A DNA stretch of 64,000 bases, taken from NCBI RefSeq assembly GCF_025370775.1, contig NZ_JAMXEX010000007.1, positions 124,001 through 188,000 of the forward strand, given 5' to 3'. The stretch is from Ancylothrix sp. D3o. Lineage in GTDB: Bacteria; Cyanobacteriota; Cyanobacteriia; Cyanobacteriales; Oscillatoriaceae. This document shows, piece after piece, positions 43,955 through 52,829 of the stretch (positions are counted from its first letter, which is position 1; every line of letters begins with the position of its first letter). The notes under the pieces were generated by a model, which saw only the letters and a program-made list of their open reading frames with translations, had not been told where the DNA came from and ran no database searches. A program made the translations under genes and the position numbers.

Positions 43955-44380
43955 ATGCTTCTACCATTCAAGCCCCCTACCCACGAACAACCCAAGAAAT
44001 CACCCTATCTCAACCCATCACGAGTCAGAGATCACCTCGCCAACGAACGCACCTACCTCGCCTGGATGCGTACCGCCATTGCATTAATGGGTTTTGGAGT
44101 AGTAATTATCCGCCTTCGTCTTTTTCAACCACCCCTTGTCCCTCATTTAGGCACCGGCTGGAAACTAGGATTACTATTTTCTTTAGTAGGATTAAGCACC
44201 GTATTACTTTCAACTCAACATTATTTCGCCGTCCGCCGAGACATAGATGAAGATACCTATGAACCCCCGGATCGTTGGATAATTTTATTTACCCTTGCCA
44301 TAACTCTTTTAGGTGCCGGTGTTATTTATTTCGTATTCACAGCCCCTCTCAATCCTATGAACATCGTTATTTCCGAATAA
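43955..44380 (+). CDS. DUF202 (YidH-like) membrane protein
   Basis: A 141-residue inner-membrane protein of the DUF202/YidH family. The diagnostic N-terminal element VRDHLANERTYLAWMRTAIALMGFGVVI leads into the first helix. Helices two (WKLGLLFSLVGLSTVLLS) and three (ILFTLAITLLGAGVIYFVF) complete the three-helix layout. The N-terminal 25 residues are Pro/Lys-rich. The function of DUF202 proteins is unknown. The ATG at 43955 has no strong ribosome site, so the start is tentative. Confidence 0.85.
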   Translation: MLLPFKPPTHEQPKKSPYLNPSRVRDHLANERTYLAWMRTAIALMGFGVVIIRLRLFQPPLVPHLGTGWKLGLLFSLVGLSTVLLSTQHYFAVRRDIDEDTYEPPDRWIILFTLAITLLGAGVIYFVFTAPLNPMNIVISE

Positions 44381-44454
44381 AAAACATCCGGATACCGGCC
44401 TTCAAAAATACAATTTCTCTAGTCTATTAATTCTGCCGTCATAAATACCTTGAC

Positions 44455-44488
44455 AAAAATGCCAGTTTATGTATTTTCTAGCATTTTT
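44455..44488. terminator. likely bidirectional terminator hairpin
   Basis: AAAAATGC (44455-44462) and GCATTTTT (44481-44488) make a perfect 8-bp stem with an 18-base loop between two convergent genes (DUF202 plus, DUF4090 minus). The A/T ends supply a T tract on both strands. Confidence 0.6.
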
Positions 44489-44529
44489 GGTTCCCCAGCA
44501 AAGCCAGGGAACTTGCTAAAAGTACGACC

Positions 44530-44835
44530 TTACTTAGCGCCGTAATAGAAAGCAATTTCTTTATCTTTTAACCCGGCAAAACCGGCATCAACCAACATTT
44601 GATTCAACTCATCTTGAGCAATATGTTTTGCCCCAATTCTGACAATTCGAGAGCGCATAGTATTAGAAACACCACTACGCTGCCGACCGGCCTCTAAACC
44701 CATCACCTTATTATAAAGATCAAGTTTCTCGGCAGGAATTGGACTACCATCAAAATCAATACCCTTAGCAATCGCCACATCAATTGCATCAGCGCCTGTA
44801 GTCGAACTCATCTGATCATTCAAATCTGAGGACAT
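44530..44835 (-). CDS. DUF4090-like small cyanobacterial protein
   Basis: A 101-residue soluble protein with TGADAIDVAIAKGIDFDGSPIPAEKL, then LEAGRQRSGVSNTMRSRIVRIGAKHI and DELNQMLVDAGFAGLKDKEIAFYYG. I recall this strongly conserved sequence as the cyanobacterial DUF4090 family of unknown function. There is no membrane helix, cysteine or known motif. The start is taken at 44835; an internal ATG at 44811 (MSSTTGADA) is also possible, since neither has a clear ribosome site. It is followed by the terminator at 44455-44488. Confidence 0.72.
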   Translation of the reverse strand: MSSDLNDQMSSTTGADAIDVAIAKGIDFDGSPIPAEKLDLYNKVMGLEAGRQRSGVSNTMRSRIVRIGAKHIAQDELNQMLVDAGFAGLKDKEIAFYYGAK

Positions 44836-44917
44836 AGCAACACATCACAAAAACAATTACAGCCAGCATTCTACCAAGGCCGCACCCTCAAATCTCCAAT
44901 TGAGCATAAACTATAAT

Positions 44918-45352
44918 TTATTTAGGCTTAACCACCAAAACCGAACAAGGCGCATCAGCCACCACCTGAGAACTCACCGAACCCTCAATAATACGTTTCA
45001 TCCCCGTTAAACCGCGATTGCCAATCACAATCAAATCCGCATGGTAGATATTAGCCAAACGTATAATTTCCTCAGCCGGATCGCCGGTGACAATTTCCAA
45101 CTCACTCTCACAAGGTAACTGAGACTGATAAGACTGCAACTGTTTTTCCAGATGTCGGTAAGGAATTTCATCTTGTAGCCCAACAACTCCAGGCCGGTCA
45201 GCCGCAATTTCCACCTCAGCATTCCGCCTGGTAATCACATGAGCCAAGATCATTTTAGTTGCCGGTTGGATCTGGAGATCCCCTATTAAAGTCTCAACAA
45301 CTTGATGAGAAAGTTCTGAACTATCCAGGGCCACCAAAATTGTTTTCAGCAC
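44918..45352 (-). CDS. universal stress protein (UspA family)
   Basis: A 144-residue single-domain UspA protein. It starts KTILVALDSSELSHQVVETL, has the mid element EIVTGDPAEEIIRLANIYHADLIVIGNRG and ends with the ATP-binding signature G-2X-G-9X-G(S/T) as GNRGLTGMKRIIEGSVSSQVV...CSVLVVKPK. It should therefore bind ATP. The start is GTG at 45352, supported by AGGAGA upstream on the minus strand. It follows DUF4090 in reverse order on the same strand with 82 bases between, probably separate. The trigger is unknown. Confidence 0.9.
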   Translation of the reverse strand: MLKTILVALDSSELSHQVVETLIGDLQIQPATKMILAHVITRRNAEVEIAADRPGVVGLQDEIPYRHLEKQLQSYQSQLPCESELEIVTGDPAEEIIRLANIYHADLIVIGNRGLTGMKRIIEGSVSSQVVADAPCSVLVVKPK

Positions 45353-45571
45353 CTATCAAATCTCCTCAAACCTAAAACAATTGCGCGTCAAAGCCTAGAC
45401 CATTCAATAGTATTTTTCTGGTTTTGGCGTCGAGAGAGCAGCATAACAGTCTTGACTTAATTTCGCAATCCTCAAACCTAAAAAGCGGCATTTTCCCCAA
45501 AAGAAAATTCCGCCTCACCATTAATAAGCAACTGGCCGCCAAAGATTAGATCCTAGAAACAAGTTCTAAAA

Positions 45572-46915
45572 TTATCCTTCTCCGTTCTGTTGCTCTGTGT
45601 CAACCATGCCCCAACTCTCCTTATTTTGAGTCCGCAAGCGAACGGAATCAGCATGAGATGGCAGTCCTTCTGCCTTTGCCAGCGCCTGGATCGCACCACT
45701 CATTTTTTGCAATGCTGCCGGCGAATACTGAATCAAACTTGAATGTTTAATAAAAGTATCCACTCCCAGCGCCGACGTATAACGCGCCGCACCTGAAGTT
45801 GGCAGCGTATGGTTTGGCCCAGCCAGATAATCGCCCACCGCCTCCGGTGTCGAATTCCCTAAAAAAATCGCTCCTGCGTGGCGAATTTGCTCCAACAACC
45901 CCCAAGGATCGCCAACTTCTAACTCTAAATGTTCTGGGGCAAATTGATTTGACAATTCTGCTGCCGTTGAAAGCGAATCCACCACCACCACTAAGCCATA
46001 ATGAGCAATGGCCTTTTCTGTCAGTAACCGGCGCGGGTGATCAGCCAACTGTCGGTCAACCTCAGCCACAACCTTGCGGGCCAATTGTAAATCAGTAGTC
46101 AGCAAAATTGCTGCGGCCATCGGGTCATGTTCTGCCTGGGCCAGCATATCCGCTGCCACATAAACAGGGTTTGCCTGAGCATCCGCAATCACCAGCACTT
46201 CCGACGGGCCGGCCAGAGAATCAATTCCCACCGTTCCGTACACCAGCTTTTTCGCCAGCGTCACATATATATTACCGGGGCCGGTGATCACATCCACCTT
46301 TGGAATTGTTTCTGTGCCATAGGCCAAAGCGGCAATCGCCTGAGCGCCTCCCACCCGGTAAATTTCCTCTACGCCCGCTTCCTGCGCCGCTACCAGCACC
46401 GCTGGATTGAGGGTTTTTTCTTGACCGGGCGGCGTACACATCACAATACGCGGCACACCGGCCACCTTAGCAGGTATCGCATTCATCAGCACGGTACTCG
46501 GATAAGCCGCTCGACCGCCAGGCACATATAGCCCCGCTCGGTCTACTGGTGTGTACCGCTTGCCAAGGACGATCTCATCCTCGCCAAACTGAACCCAAGA
46601 TTTAGGAATGCGCTGCCGGTGAAACGCCTCAATTTGTTTACGCGCCAACCGGATCGCATCCAGCAACTCTTTTGACACCTGCTGGTAAGCAGCATCTAAT
46701 TCAGACCCACTGACCCGCAACTGCTCAGAGTTAAGCTTTTGCCCGTCAAATTCTTCTGTATAATGCAGCAGCGCTCGGTCGCCCTGACGTTTCACGGCCT
46801 GCAACACCTCCCGAACCGTCGCCTCTTTATGGACAACAGCCTCATCGTGAGTGCGTTCGCAGATCCGTCGCAGTTCAACCTCTGCCTCAGACCGCTCAGT
46901 TATGATTCGCAGCAT
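45572..46915 (-). CDS. hisD: histidinol dehydrogenase HisD
   Basis: A 447-residue enzyme for the last two steps of histidine biosynthesis (L-histidinol to L-histidine with two NAD+). The family stretches are present: [29 protein letters not shown], the [33 protein letters not shown] signature, and [32 protein letters not shown] with the zinc ligands. His residues of the catalytic end ([12 protein letters not shown]) and the C-terminal [13 protein letters not shown] also match. The length is normal. The gene is divergent from rpsT across a 539-base gap. No other his gene is adjacent, as usual in cyanobacteria where his genes are scattered. Confidence 0.96.
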   Translation of the reverse strand: MLRIITERSEAEVELRRICERTHDEAVVHKEATVREVLQAVKRQGDRALLHYTEEFDGQKLNSEQLRVSGSELDAAYQQVSKELLDAIRLARKQIEAFHRQRIPKSWVQFGEDEIVLGKRYTPVDRAGLYVPGGRAAYPSTVLMNAIPAKVAGVPRIVMCTPPGQEKTLNPAVLVAAQEAGVEEIYRVGGAQAIAALAYGTETIPKVDVITGPGNIYVTLAKKLVYGTVGIDSLAGPSEVLVIADAQANPVYVAADMLAQAEHDPMAAAILLTTDLQLARKVVAEVDRQLADHPRRLLTEKAIAHYGLVVVVDSLSTAAELSNQFAPEHLELEVGDPWGLLEQIRHAGAIFLGNSTPEAVGDYLAGPNHTLPTSGAARYTSALGVDTFIKHSSLIQYSPAALQKMSGAIQALAKAEGLPSHADSVRLRTQNKESWGMVDTEQQNGEG

Positions 46916-47454
46916 GGAATAGAAATGCCAATCTAGGAATTACCGCTTGTAAAATTATTTGCCTGACATCGAGTGAGTAGCTTTGGACACCTCAGTTAAC
47001 TTTGAAGCCCAACTGTCACAGAGTTTGTCATAACCCCAGACCGCTGAGATCCAGCTAACGGCTGACCGCTCTCTTGATAGCAGACTAAACCTTTTACTGG
47101 TGTTTCTATAAGCTTAACCGAGATTTTCTCGATGGATCGCAAATTTATGCCAACAAATGCTATATTAGTTTTTCCAACAGCTTACTTAGATTGACCTAAG
47201 ACTTAAGTTTACGGTACAATTAAGGCCGTCAAACCCCCCCGATTACCTTTTAGCAACTCGCACTTGGTTCTAAGGTTAGGTTTGATACCGCAATGCTTAG
47301 CAGCCCAAGGTTTCAGCTTTCTTCTAACTCTCCACTTTCATCAAGCGAGAGTGCCATCTTTCCTTGATGGACGCTTCTGTTCCACCAAGCGTAAGGGAAA
47401 TGTATTAGAAAGCAAGCTTGTCAACAATCATAGAGCTTTTTTACAGGATAGACT
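46916..47454. other. hisD-rpsT divergent intergenic region with long rpsT leader
   Basis: These 539 bases contain no gene I can support; a plus frame at 47264-47548 overlaps rpsT in another phase and is a shadow. A good promoter lies at 47191-47220, which gives rpsT a leader of about 230 bases. In other bacteria S20 represses its own synthesis, so the leader may be regulatory, but I see no known S20 leader structure. The hisD promoter should be near 46930-47000 on the minus strand; I could not define it. Confidence 0.5.
47191..47220 (+). promoter_or_regulatory. sigma70-type promoter for rpsT
   Basis: TTGACC (47191-47196) and TACAAT (47215-47220) are separated by 18 bases and match the -35 and -10 consensus well. 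The start site would be near 47227, about 228 bases before the rpsT start. Confidence 0.65.
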
Positions 47455-47766
47455 GTGGCAAACATCAAATCTGCGATCAAGCGCGTCCAAATCGCCGAAC
47501 GCAACCGCTTACGAAACAGAACCTACTCATCAGCAGTTAAAACTCTGATGAAAAATTATTTGGCGGCTGTGGCCAAATACGCCGCCACGCCTTCTGATGA
47601 CCAACTAAAAGAAGTCGAAGCGCGGATGTCGGAAGCCTACAGCAAAATCGACAAAGCCGTTAAAAAAGGAGTTCTGCACCGCAACAACGCGGCGAGAAAA
47701 AAATCTCGTCTCGCTAGAGCCCTCAAGCCCTACACCGGCTCTGGGGCTACGCAAGCAGCCTCCTAA
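47455..47766 (+). CDS. rpsT: 30S ribosomal protein S20
   Basis: A 103-residue basic protein with the S20 start [20 protein letters not shown], the middle LMKNYLAAV and the signature [25 protein letters not shown]20 binds 16S rRNA early in small-subunit assembly. The start is GTG at 47455 with CAGGA upstream. It opens the conserved cyanobacterial order rpsT-tatD-rpoB-rpoC1-rpoC2. A hairpin with a T tract follows at 47771-47804. Confidence 0.96.
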   Translation: MANIKSAIKRVQIAERNRLRNRTYSSAVKTLMKNYLAAVAKYAATPSDDQLKEVEARMSEAYSKIDKAVKKGVLHRNNAARKKSRLARALKPYTGSGATQAAS

Positions 47767-47770
47767 GATT

Positions 47771-47804
47771 AAAAAACACCTTCCGCGTGTGGTAGGTTTT
47801 TCTT
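47771..47804 (+). terminator. rho-independent terminator after rpsT
   Basis: AAAAAACACC and GGTAGGTTTTTC form a stem with a small bulge around TTCCGCGTGT, and the 3' arm runs into a T tract. It lies five bases after the rpsT stop. Read-through to tatD remains possible. Confidence 0.6.
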
Positions 47805-47983
47805 TAATCGACTCATCTAAAAAACACGCCGCAAATAGTTAGCCGGCCGACCTGTATCCGCTTTTTTAAACCAAAAAGGTTCTAAGCGGAAAAAATTGGT
47901 ACGGGCCGGCATCTGTGCCGGTATTTAAGCTACAATTTATTCTTAGCCATTCCGTGCGGAGAAAATTTCGGGGTTCCCCACCC

Positions 47984-48838
47984 ATGCCCGACCAACCCAT
48001 ACAGTTGATAGATACCCACGTTCATATTAACTTTGAGGCTTTCTCCAACGATCTAGCGGAGATAGCAGAACGTTGGCGAGCTTCAGGAGTGGTTTGTTTA
48101 ATCCATTCCTGTGTAACTCCGCAAGAATTTGGCAGTATCCAACGTCTGGCAGATCGCTTTGATGAACTTTTTTTCGCGGTTGGGTTACACCCTTTAGACG
48201 CACACGAGTGCGGAGCTACAACCATAGTCGAGATAGAGCAGCTTGCTTTGAGCGACAGCAGAGTAGTGGCGATAGGGGAGACGGGCTTAGACTTTTATAA
48301 AGCAGAAAACTTTGAACTGCAACATAAAGTCTTTGAAGCCCAGCTAAAAATAGCCCAGAAGCTGAAAAAACCAGTCATCATCCACTGCCGAGATGCCGCC
48401 GCCCAAATGCGCGAACAATTACAGACATTCTGGGACAAAAACGGGCCGGTCTCAGGAGTAATGCACTGCTGGGGAGGCACACCAGAAGAAACCCAATGGT
48501 TTTTAGACCTTGGTTTCTATATTAGTTTCAGCGGCACAGTCACCTTCAAAAAAGCCACCCAGATACAGGATTCTGCTTGTATTGTACCCAGTGATCGGAT
48601 CTTAATCGAAACAGACTGTCCGTTTCTCGCCCCCGTTCCCAAACGGGGAAAACGTAACGAACCGGCCTACGTCCGACAAGTCGCCGAACAAGTGGCTAAA
48701 CTTCGCGGAGAGTCTCTGGAAACTTTAGCCAGGGAAACCACAGAAAACGCCTGTCGGCTATTTAACCTCACCCTTGCGGCCAACCACAAACCACAACTGG
48801 CCTATTCGGGCCAAGAAAACTTTGCTGTTTTATCTTAA
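47984..48838 (+). CDS. tatD: TatD family metal-dependent deoxyribonuclease
   Basis: A 284-residue TIM-barrel hydrolase. Metal and catalytic residues are all visible: [51 protein letters not shown] and [14 protein letters not shown] with the final Asp. TatD enzymes are 3'-5' exonucleases with roles in DNA repair. The start is ATG 47984 ([12 protein letters not shown]); the frame is open back to a GTG at 47915, but that part is not family-like. It lies between rpsT and rpoB as in other cyanobacteria. Confidence 0.92.
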   Translation: MPDQPIQLIDTHVHINFEAFSNDLAEIAERWRASGVVCLIHSCVTPQEFGSIQRLADRFDELFFAVGLHPLDAHECGATTIVEIEQLALSDSRVVAIGETGLDFYKAENFELQHKVFEAQLKIAQKLKKPVIIHCRDAAAQMREQLQTFWDKNGPVSGVMHCWGGTPEETQWFLDLGFYISFSGTVTFKKATQIQDSACIVPSDRILIETDCPFLAPVPKRGKRNEPAYVRQVAEQVAKLRGESLETLARETTENACRLFNLTLAANHKPQLAYSGQENFAVLS

Positions 48839-48924
48839 ATTAACCCCCCAGCGGCACAATTCCCCAGTCAATCATTAATCGTCAATCGTCAAAGCTCATT
48901 TGTTCTTCGCTAAGAACTAATGAA

Positions 48925-48959
48925 ATGACCAATGACAAATGACCAATGACAAATGACAG
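48925..48959. repeat. heptanucleotide tandem repeat (ATGACMA)
   Basis: Five consecutive seven-base units alternate ATGACCA and ATGACAA and end with ATGACAG. The same heptamer family recurs at 59311-59345 after rpoC2. It sits directly upstream of the rpoB promoter, and its last unit contains the -35 element. Confidence 0.9.
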
Positions 48960-48981
48960 ATTGAACAAGACCAGGTATAAT
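48953..48981 (+). promoter_or_regulatory. likely promoter of rpoB
   Basis: TATAAT (48976-48981) is a perfect -10 box. ATGACA (48953-48958), 17 bases before it, is the best -35 match (TTGACA) and belongs to the last unit of the heptamer repeat. The start site would be near 48988, about 30 bases before rpoB, whose ribosome site is GGAGGA (49008-49013). Confidence 0.65.
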
Positions 48982-49016
48982 ACCAAACTCGCGGTCTGGC
49001 TACTACCGGAGGACGC

Positions 49017-52000
49017 ATGACAGAGCAAACATACACCACACCGGCCTTTACCCTACCCGACCTAGTGGAAATCCAACGAGCAAGTTTCCGCTGGTTCTTG
49101 GAAGAGGGACTTATTGAAGAACTTAATAGCTTTTCGCCGATAACCGACTACACCGGCAAGCTAGAACTACACTTTATTGGCAAAGACTACAAACTCAAGC
49201 GTCCCAAATACGACGTAGACGAAGCAAAACGCCGCGACAGCACATACTCAGTCCAAATGTATGTGCCCACCCGTTTAATTAATAAAGAAACCGGCGAAAT
49301 CAAAGAGCAAGAAGTCTTTATCGGGGAATTGCCCCTGATGACAGACCGAGGCACATTTATTATTAACGGTGCAGAGCGCGTCATCGTTAACCAAATTGTC
49401 CGCTCCCCCGGAGTTTATTACAAATCAGAAACCGACAAAAACGGTCGCCGCAGCTATAACGCCTCCCTCATCCCCAACCGAGGAGCCTGGTTAAAATTTG
49501 AAACCGACAAAAACGATCTCGTTTGGGTGCGAATTGATAAAACCCGCAAACTCAGCGCTCAAGTTTTGCTAAAAGCGTTGGGCCTGACCGACAACGAAAT
49601 CTACGATGCTCTGCGCCACCCGGAATACTTCCAAAAAACTATCGAAAAAGAAGGCCAGTACAGCGAAGAAGAAGCTCTGATGGAGCTATATCGCAAACTG
49701 CGACCGGGCGAACCGCCGACAGTATCAGGCGGACAGCAGTTGCTAGATTCGAGGTTTTTTGACCCCAAACGTTATGACTTGGGCAAAGTAGGCCGGTATA
49801 AACTTAACCGCAAACTGCGCCTCAATATCCCAGACACCACTCGCGTCCTTACCCCCCAAGATATCCTGTCGGCGGTGGACTACCTGATTAACTTAGAGTT
49901 TGATATCGGCCAAACCGACGACATCGACCACTTGGGCAACCGCCGCGTCCGCTCCGTTGGCGAGCTGCTGCAAAACCAAGTGAGGGTGGGGTTAAACCGG
50001 CTCGAACGCATCATCCGCGAACGCATGACAGTATCCGATGCAGACGCTTTAACGCCGACATCTCTGGTTAACCCGAAACCGCTGGTTGCTGCTATCAAAG
50101 AGTTTTTTGGCTCTTCGCAGCTATCACAGTTTATGGATCAGACAAACCCATTGGCAGAACTGACCCACAAACGGCGCTTGTCTGCTTTGGGCCCTGGTGG
50201 TTTAACGCGGGAACGGGCCGGTTTTGCAGTCCGAGATATTCACCCCTCTCACTACGGGCGCGTTTGTCCTATTGAAACTCCAGAAGGGCCGAATGCAGGC
50301 TTGATCGGCTCTTTGGCCACTCACGCTCGTGTTAACTCCTACGGTTTCATTGCCACACCCTTTTATCGTGTCGAAAACGGACGAGTCTTAAAAGACCAAG
50401 CGGCTGTTTTTATGACCGCCGATGAAGAAGACGACCTCCGCGTGGCTCCTGGGGATATTACCGTCGATGAAAATGGTTATATTCAAGGCGAGCTAGTAGC
50501 AGTACGCTATCGTCAAGAATTTACCACCACTCGCCCCGACCAAGTGGACTATGTGGCCGTTAGCCCTGTTCAAATTATTTCGGTGGCTACTTCGTTGATT
50601 CCATTTTTGGAACACGACGACGCTAACCGCGCTTTGATGGGATCTAATATGCAGCGCCAAGCTGTACCACTTTTGCGTCCTGAACGGCCTCTCGTAGGTA
50701 CCGGCCTGGAAGCTCAAGCCGCCCGCGACTCTGGGATGGTGATTGTCTCTCGAACCGATGGGATCGTCACTCATGTAGATGCAGAACGCATCCGGGTTCG
50801 TCCGACTCCGAAAACACCAGATGGCCCTCAACCGGCAGAAATTGAATACCAACTGCAAAAATATCAACGATCTAACCAGGATACTTGTCTTAATCAAAGA
50901 CCGATTGTTTTTGAGGGAGATGACGTGGTGGCCGGTCAGGTGATGGCAGATGGTTCGGCTACCGAAGGCGGCGAACTGGCTTTAGGTCAAAATATTCTCG
51001 TGGCTTATATGCCTTGGGAAGGCTACAACTACGAAGACGCGATTTTAATTTCCGAGCGTTTGGTGTATCACGATGTGTACACTTCAATTCACGTTGAAAA
51101 GTACGAAATTGAAGCGCGTCAAACTAAGTTGGGGCCAGAAGAAATTACCCGTGAAATTCCGAACGTGGGTGAAGATGCGTTGCGTCAATTAGACGAAAAC
51201 GGAATTATCCGCACAGGAGCTTGGGTAGAGTCGGGTGATATTTTGGTGGGTAAAGTGACTCCCAAAGGAGAATCCGATCAACCCCCCGAAGAAAAACTTT
51301 TGCGGGCCATTTTTGGTGAAAAAGCCCGTGATGTCCGCGACAATAGTTTGCGGGTGCCAAATGGTGAGAAAGGCAGAGTCGTTGATGTTCGGGTGTTTAC
51401 CCGTGAACAAGGAGACGAGCTTCCTCCTGGGGCTAATATGGTCGTTCGGGTCTATGTGGCCCAAAAACGTAAAATCCAGGTGGGCGATAAAATGGCTGGC
51501 CGGCACGGCAATAAAGGGATTATTTCTCGAATTCTGCCGATAGAAGATATGCCTTATTTGCCAGATGGCCGACCAGTGGATATTGTTCTCAATCCCTTGG
51601 GTGTGCCTTCTCGGATGAATGTAGGCCAGATTTTTGAGTGCTTGTTGGGTTGGGCCGGTGAAAATTTGGGCGTGCGTTTTAAAATTACACCCTTTGATGA
51701 AATGCACGGGCCAGAAAAGTCACGAGAAACCGTTCATTTCAAGCTTAATGAGGCTAAAAAGAAAACCGGCCATGACTGGTTGTTTGATGAGGAAAACCCT
51801 GGAAAAACAACTGTTATGGATGGCCGCACGGGTGAGGCTTTTGACCGGCCGGTGACTATCGGTAAGGCTTATATGCTGAAGCTCGTTCACTTAGTGGATG
51901 ATAAAATTCACGCTCGTTCTACCGGCCCCTATTCCTTGGTTACTCAGCAACCTCTGGGCGGTAAAGCTCAACAAGGTGGTCAGCGCTTTGGTGAAATGGA

Positions 52001-52337
52001 AGTTTGGGCTTTGGAAGCGTTTGGGGCTGCATATACTTTGCAAGAGTTGCTGACTGTTAAATCAGATGATATGCAAGGTCGTAATGAGGCTCTCAATGCT
52101 ATTGTCAAAGGCAAATCCATTCCTCGTCCAGGGACACCAGAGTCGTTTAAGGTGTTGATGCGTGAGTTGCAGTCTTTGTGTTTGGATATTGCCGTGCACA
52201 AGGTAGAAACGAAAGAGGATGGGACTTCGCGTGATGTAGAGGTGGATCTGATGGCAGATGTTGCTTCCCGCCGTGCTCCTACTCGTCCAACTTATGAAGC
52301 TGTCTCGCGCGAGTCTTTTGATTCTGACGAGGATTAG
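49017..52337 (+). CDS. rpoB: DNA-directed RNA polymerase subunit beta
   Basis: This 1106-residue beta subunit is of normal cyanobacterial length. The N terminus has [17 protein letters not shown]. The rifampicin region is intact ([33 protein letters not shown], then [29 protein letters not shown]), followed by the [15 protein letters not shown] segment of the active centre and the C-terminal [33 protein letters not shown]. The rifampicin-region residues are those of a sensitive enzyme by eye, as far as E. coli numbering can be matched. The tail is acidic (DSDED). It heads the rpoB-rpoC1-rpoC2 set, but the next gene lies 492 bases away because of an inserted, decayed gene. Confidence 0.98.
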   Translation: MTEQTYTTPAFTLPDLVEIQRASFRWFLEEGLIEELNSFSPITDYTGKLELHFIGKDYKLKRPKYDVDEAKRRDSTYSVQMYVPTRLINKETGEIKEQEVFIGELPLMTDRGTFIINGAERVIVNQIVRSPGVYYKSETDKNGRRSYNASLIPNRGAWLKFETDKNDLVWVRIDKTRKLSAQVLLKALGLTDNEIYDALRHPEYFQKTIEKEGQYSEEEALMELYRKLRPGEPPTVSGGQQLLDSRFFDPKRYDLGKVGRYKLNRKLRLNIPDTTRVLTPQDILSAVDYLINLEFDIGQTDDIDHLGNRRVRSVGELLQNQVRVGLNRLERIIRERMTVSDADALTPTSLVNPKPLVAAIKEFFGSSQLSQFMDQTNPLAELTHKRRLSALGPGGLTRERAGFAVRDIHPSHYGRVCPIETPEGPNAGLIGSLATHARVNSYGFIATPFYRVENGRVLKDQAAVFMTADEEDDLRVAPGDITVDENGYIQGELVAVRYRQEFTTTRPDQVDYVAVSPVQIISVATSLIPFLEHDDANRALMGSNMQRQAVPLLRPERPLVGTGLEAQAARDSGMVIVSRTDGIVTHVDAERIRVRPTPKTPDGPQPAEIEYQLQKYQRSNQDTCLNQRPIVFEGDDVVAGQVMADGSATEGGELALGQNILVAYMPWEGYNYEDAILISERLVYHDVYTSIHVEKYEIEARQTKLGPEEITREIPNVGEDALRQLDENGIIRTGAWVESGDILVGKVTPKGESDQPPEEKLLRAIFGEKARDVRDNSLRVPNGEKGRVVDVRVFTREQGDELPPGANMVVRVYVAQKRKIQVGDKMAGRHGNKGIISRILPIEDMPYLPDGRPVDIVLNPLGVPSRMNVGQIFECLLGWAGENLGVRFKITPFDEMHGPEKSRETVHFKLNEAKKKTGHDWLFDEENPGKTTVMDGRTGEAFDRPVTIGKAYMLKLVHLVDDKIHARSTGPYSLVTQQPLGGKAQQGGQRFGEMEVWALEAFGAAYTLQELLTVKSDDMQGRNEALNAIVKGKSIPRPGTPESFKVLMRELQSLCLDIAVHKVETKEDGTSRDVEVDLMADVASRRAPTRPTYEAVSRESFDSDED

Positions 52338-52351
52338 TAAGGTAGAAAGTG

Positions 52352-52400
52352 ATTGCTCTTTAGTGCTAAGAATAGCGGAAGCTAGGCACTAAAGGGCAAT
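52352..52400. repeat. 15-bp stem hairpin after rpoB
   Basis: ATTGCTCTTTAGTGC (52352-52366) pairs with GCACTAAAGGGCAAT (52386-52400) over 15 bp with one T-G pair; the loop is 19 bases. No T tract follows. It starts 14 bases after the rpoB stop and may be an RNA-processing site, an attenuator or a remnant of the element that brought in the downstream pseudogene. Confidence 0.8.
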
Positions 52401-52436
52401 TACTTAAAAGCCGGTTTTTAAACCTATACAATATTG

Positions 52437-52775
52437 CAACGTCCTGCTAACCGGAAACAGACTCAGGAGCAAGTGGATGAAATTCGAGAAAAACTAGCTT
52501 TAGGAGAAAAGCAGACAGTGCTTGCAAGCAGAGTATAAAGTTTCTCGTGCCTTAATATACAATATTGAACACGGCTTACTCTGTAAAGATAAGCTTGCCA
52601 AGCACCCCCGAACTCCAGACAGTTTTATTCAACGAAGCCAAAGCTGACAAAAGAACAAGTAGAGGCATAAGAAATCGTCTGAGAGCCGGTGAAAATAAAG
52701 AGTAATTTAGCCAAAGAATATGGAGTTTCAAGAAAGACGATTTACGAAATAGCCAAAATTCAGACTTGGAAGTAA
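52437..52775 (+). pseudogene. decayed two-repeat helix-turn-helix gene between rpoB and rpoC1
   Basis: Translation in shifting frames gives two related units. Unit one reads QEQVDEIREKLALGEKQTVL, shifts frame near 52530, and continues as EYKVSRALIYNIEHGLL, ending in a TGA at 52645. Unit two begins KLTKEQVEA, meets stops near 52668, and resumes as SNLAKEYGVSRKTIYEIAK, ending at 52773-52775. Both contain the resolvase/homeodomain-like helix-turn-helix pattern (VSRxxIYxI). The units are homologous to each other, so an ancestral small DNA-binding protein, or a fragment of a larger mobile protein, has decayed through at least two frameshifts and stops. No start codon or ribosome site remains. Such genes are not normally found in the rpoB-rpoC1 gap. 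The functional class is inferred from the helix-turn-helix only. Confidence 0.7.
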
Positions 52776-52829
52776 ATGTGAGAGATTCAGGTTAAAGTTG
52801 GAAAACTTAATTATTAAGTAAGAGGAAAA

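Noticed and set aside
47264-47548. 94-codon plus frame overlapping rpsT
   Set aside because: It overlaps the certain rpsT gene in another phase and covers the promoter leader; no family match.
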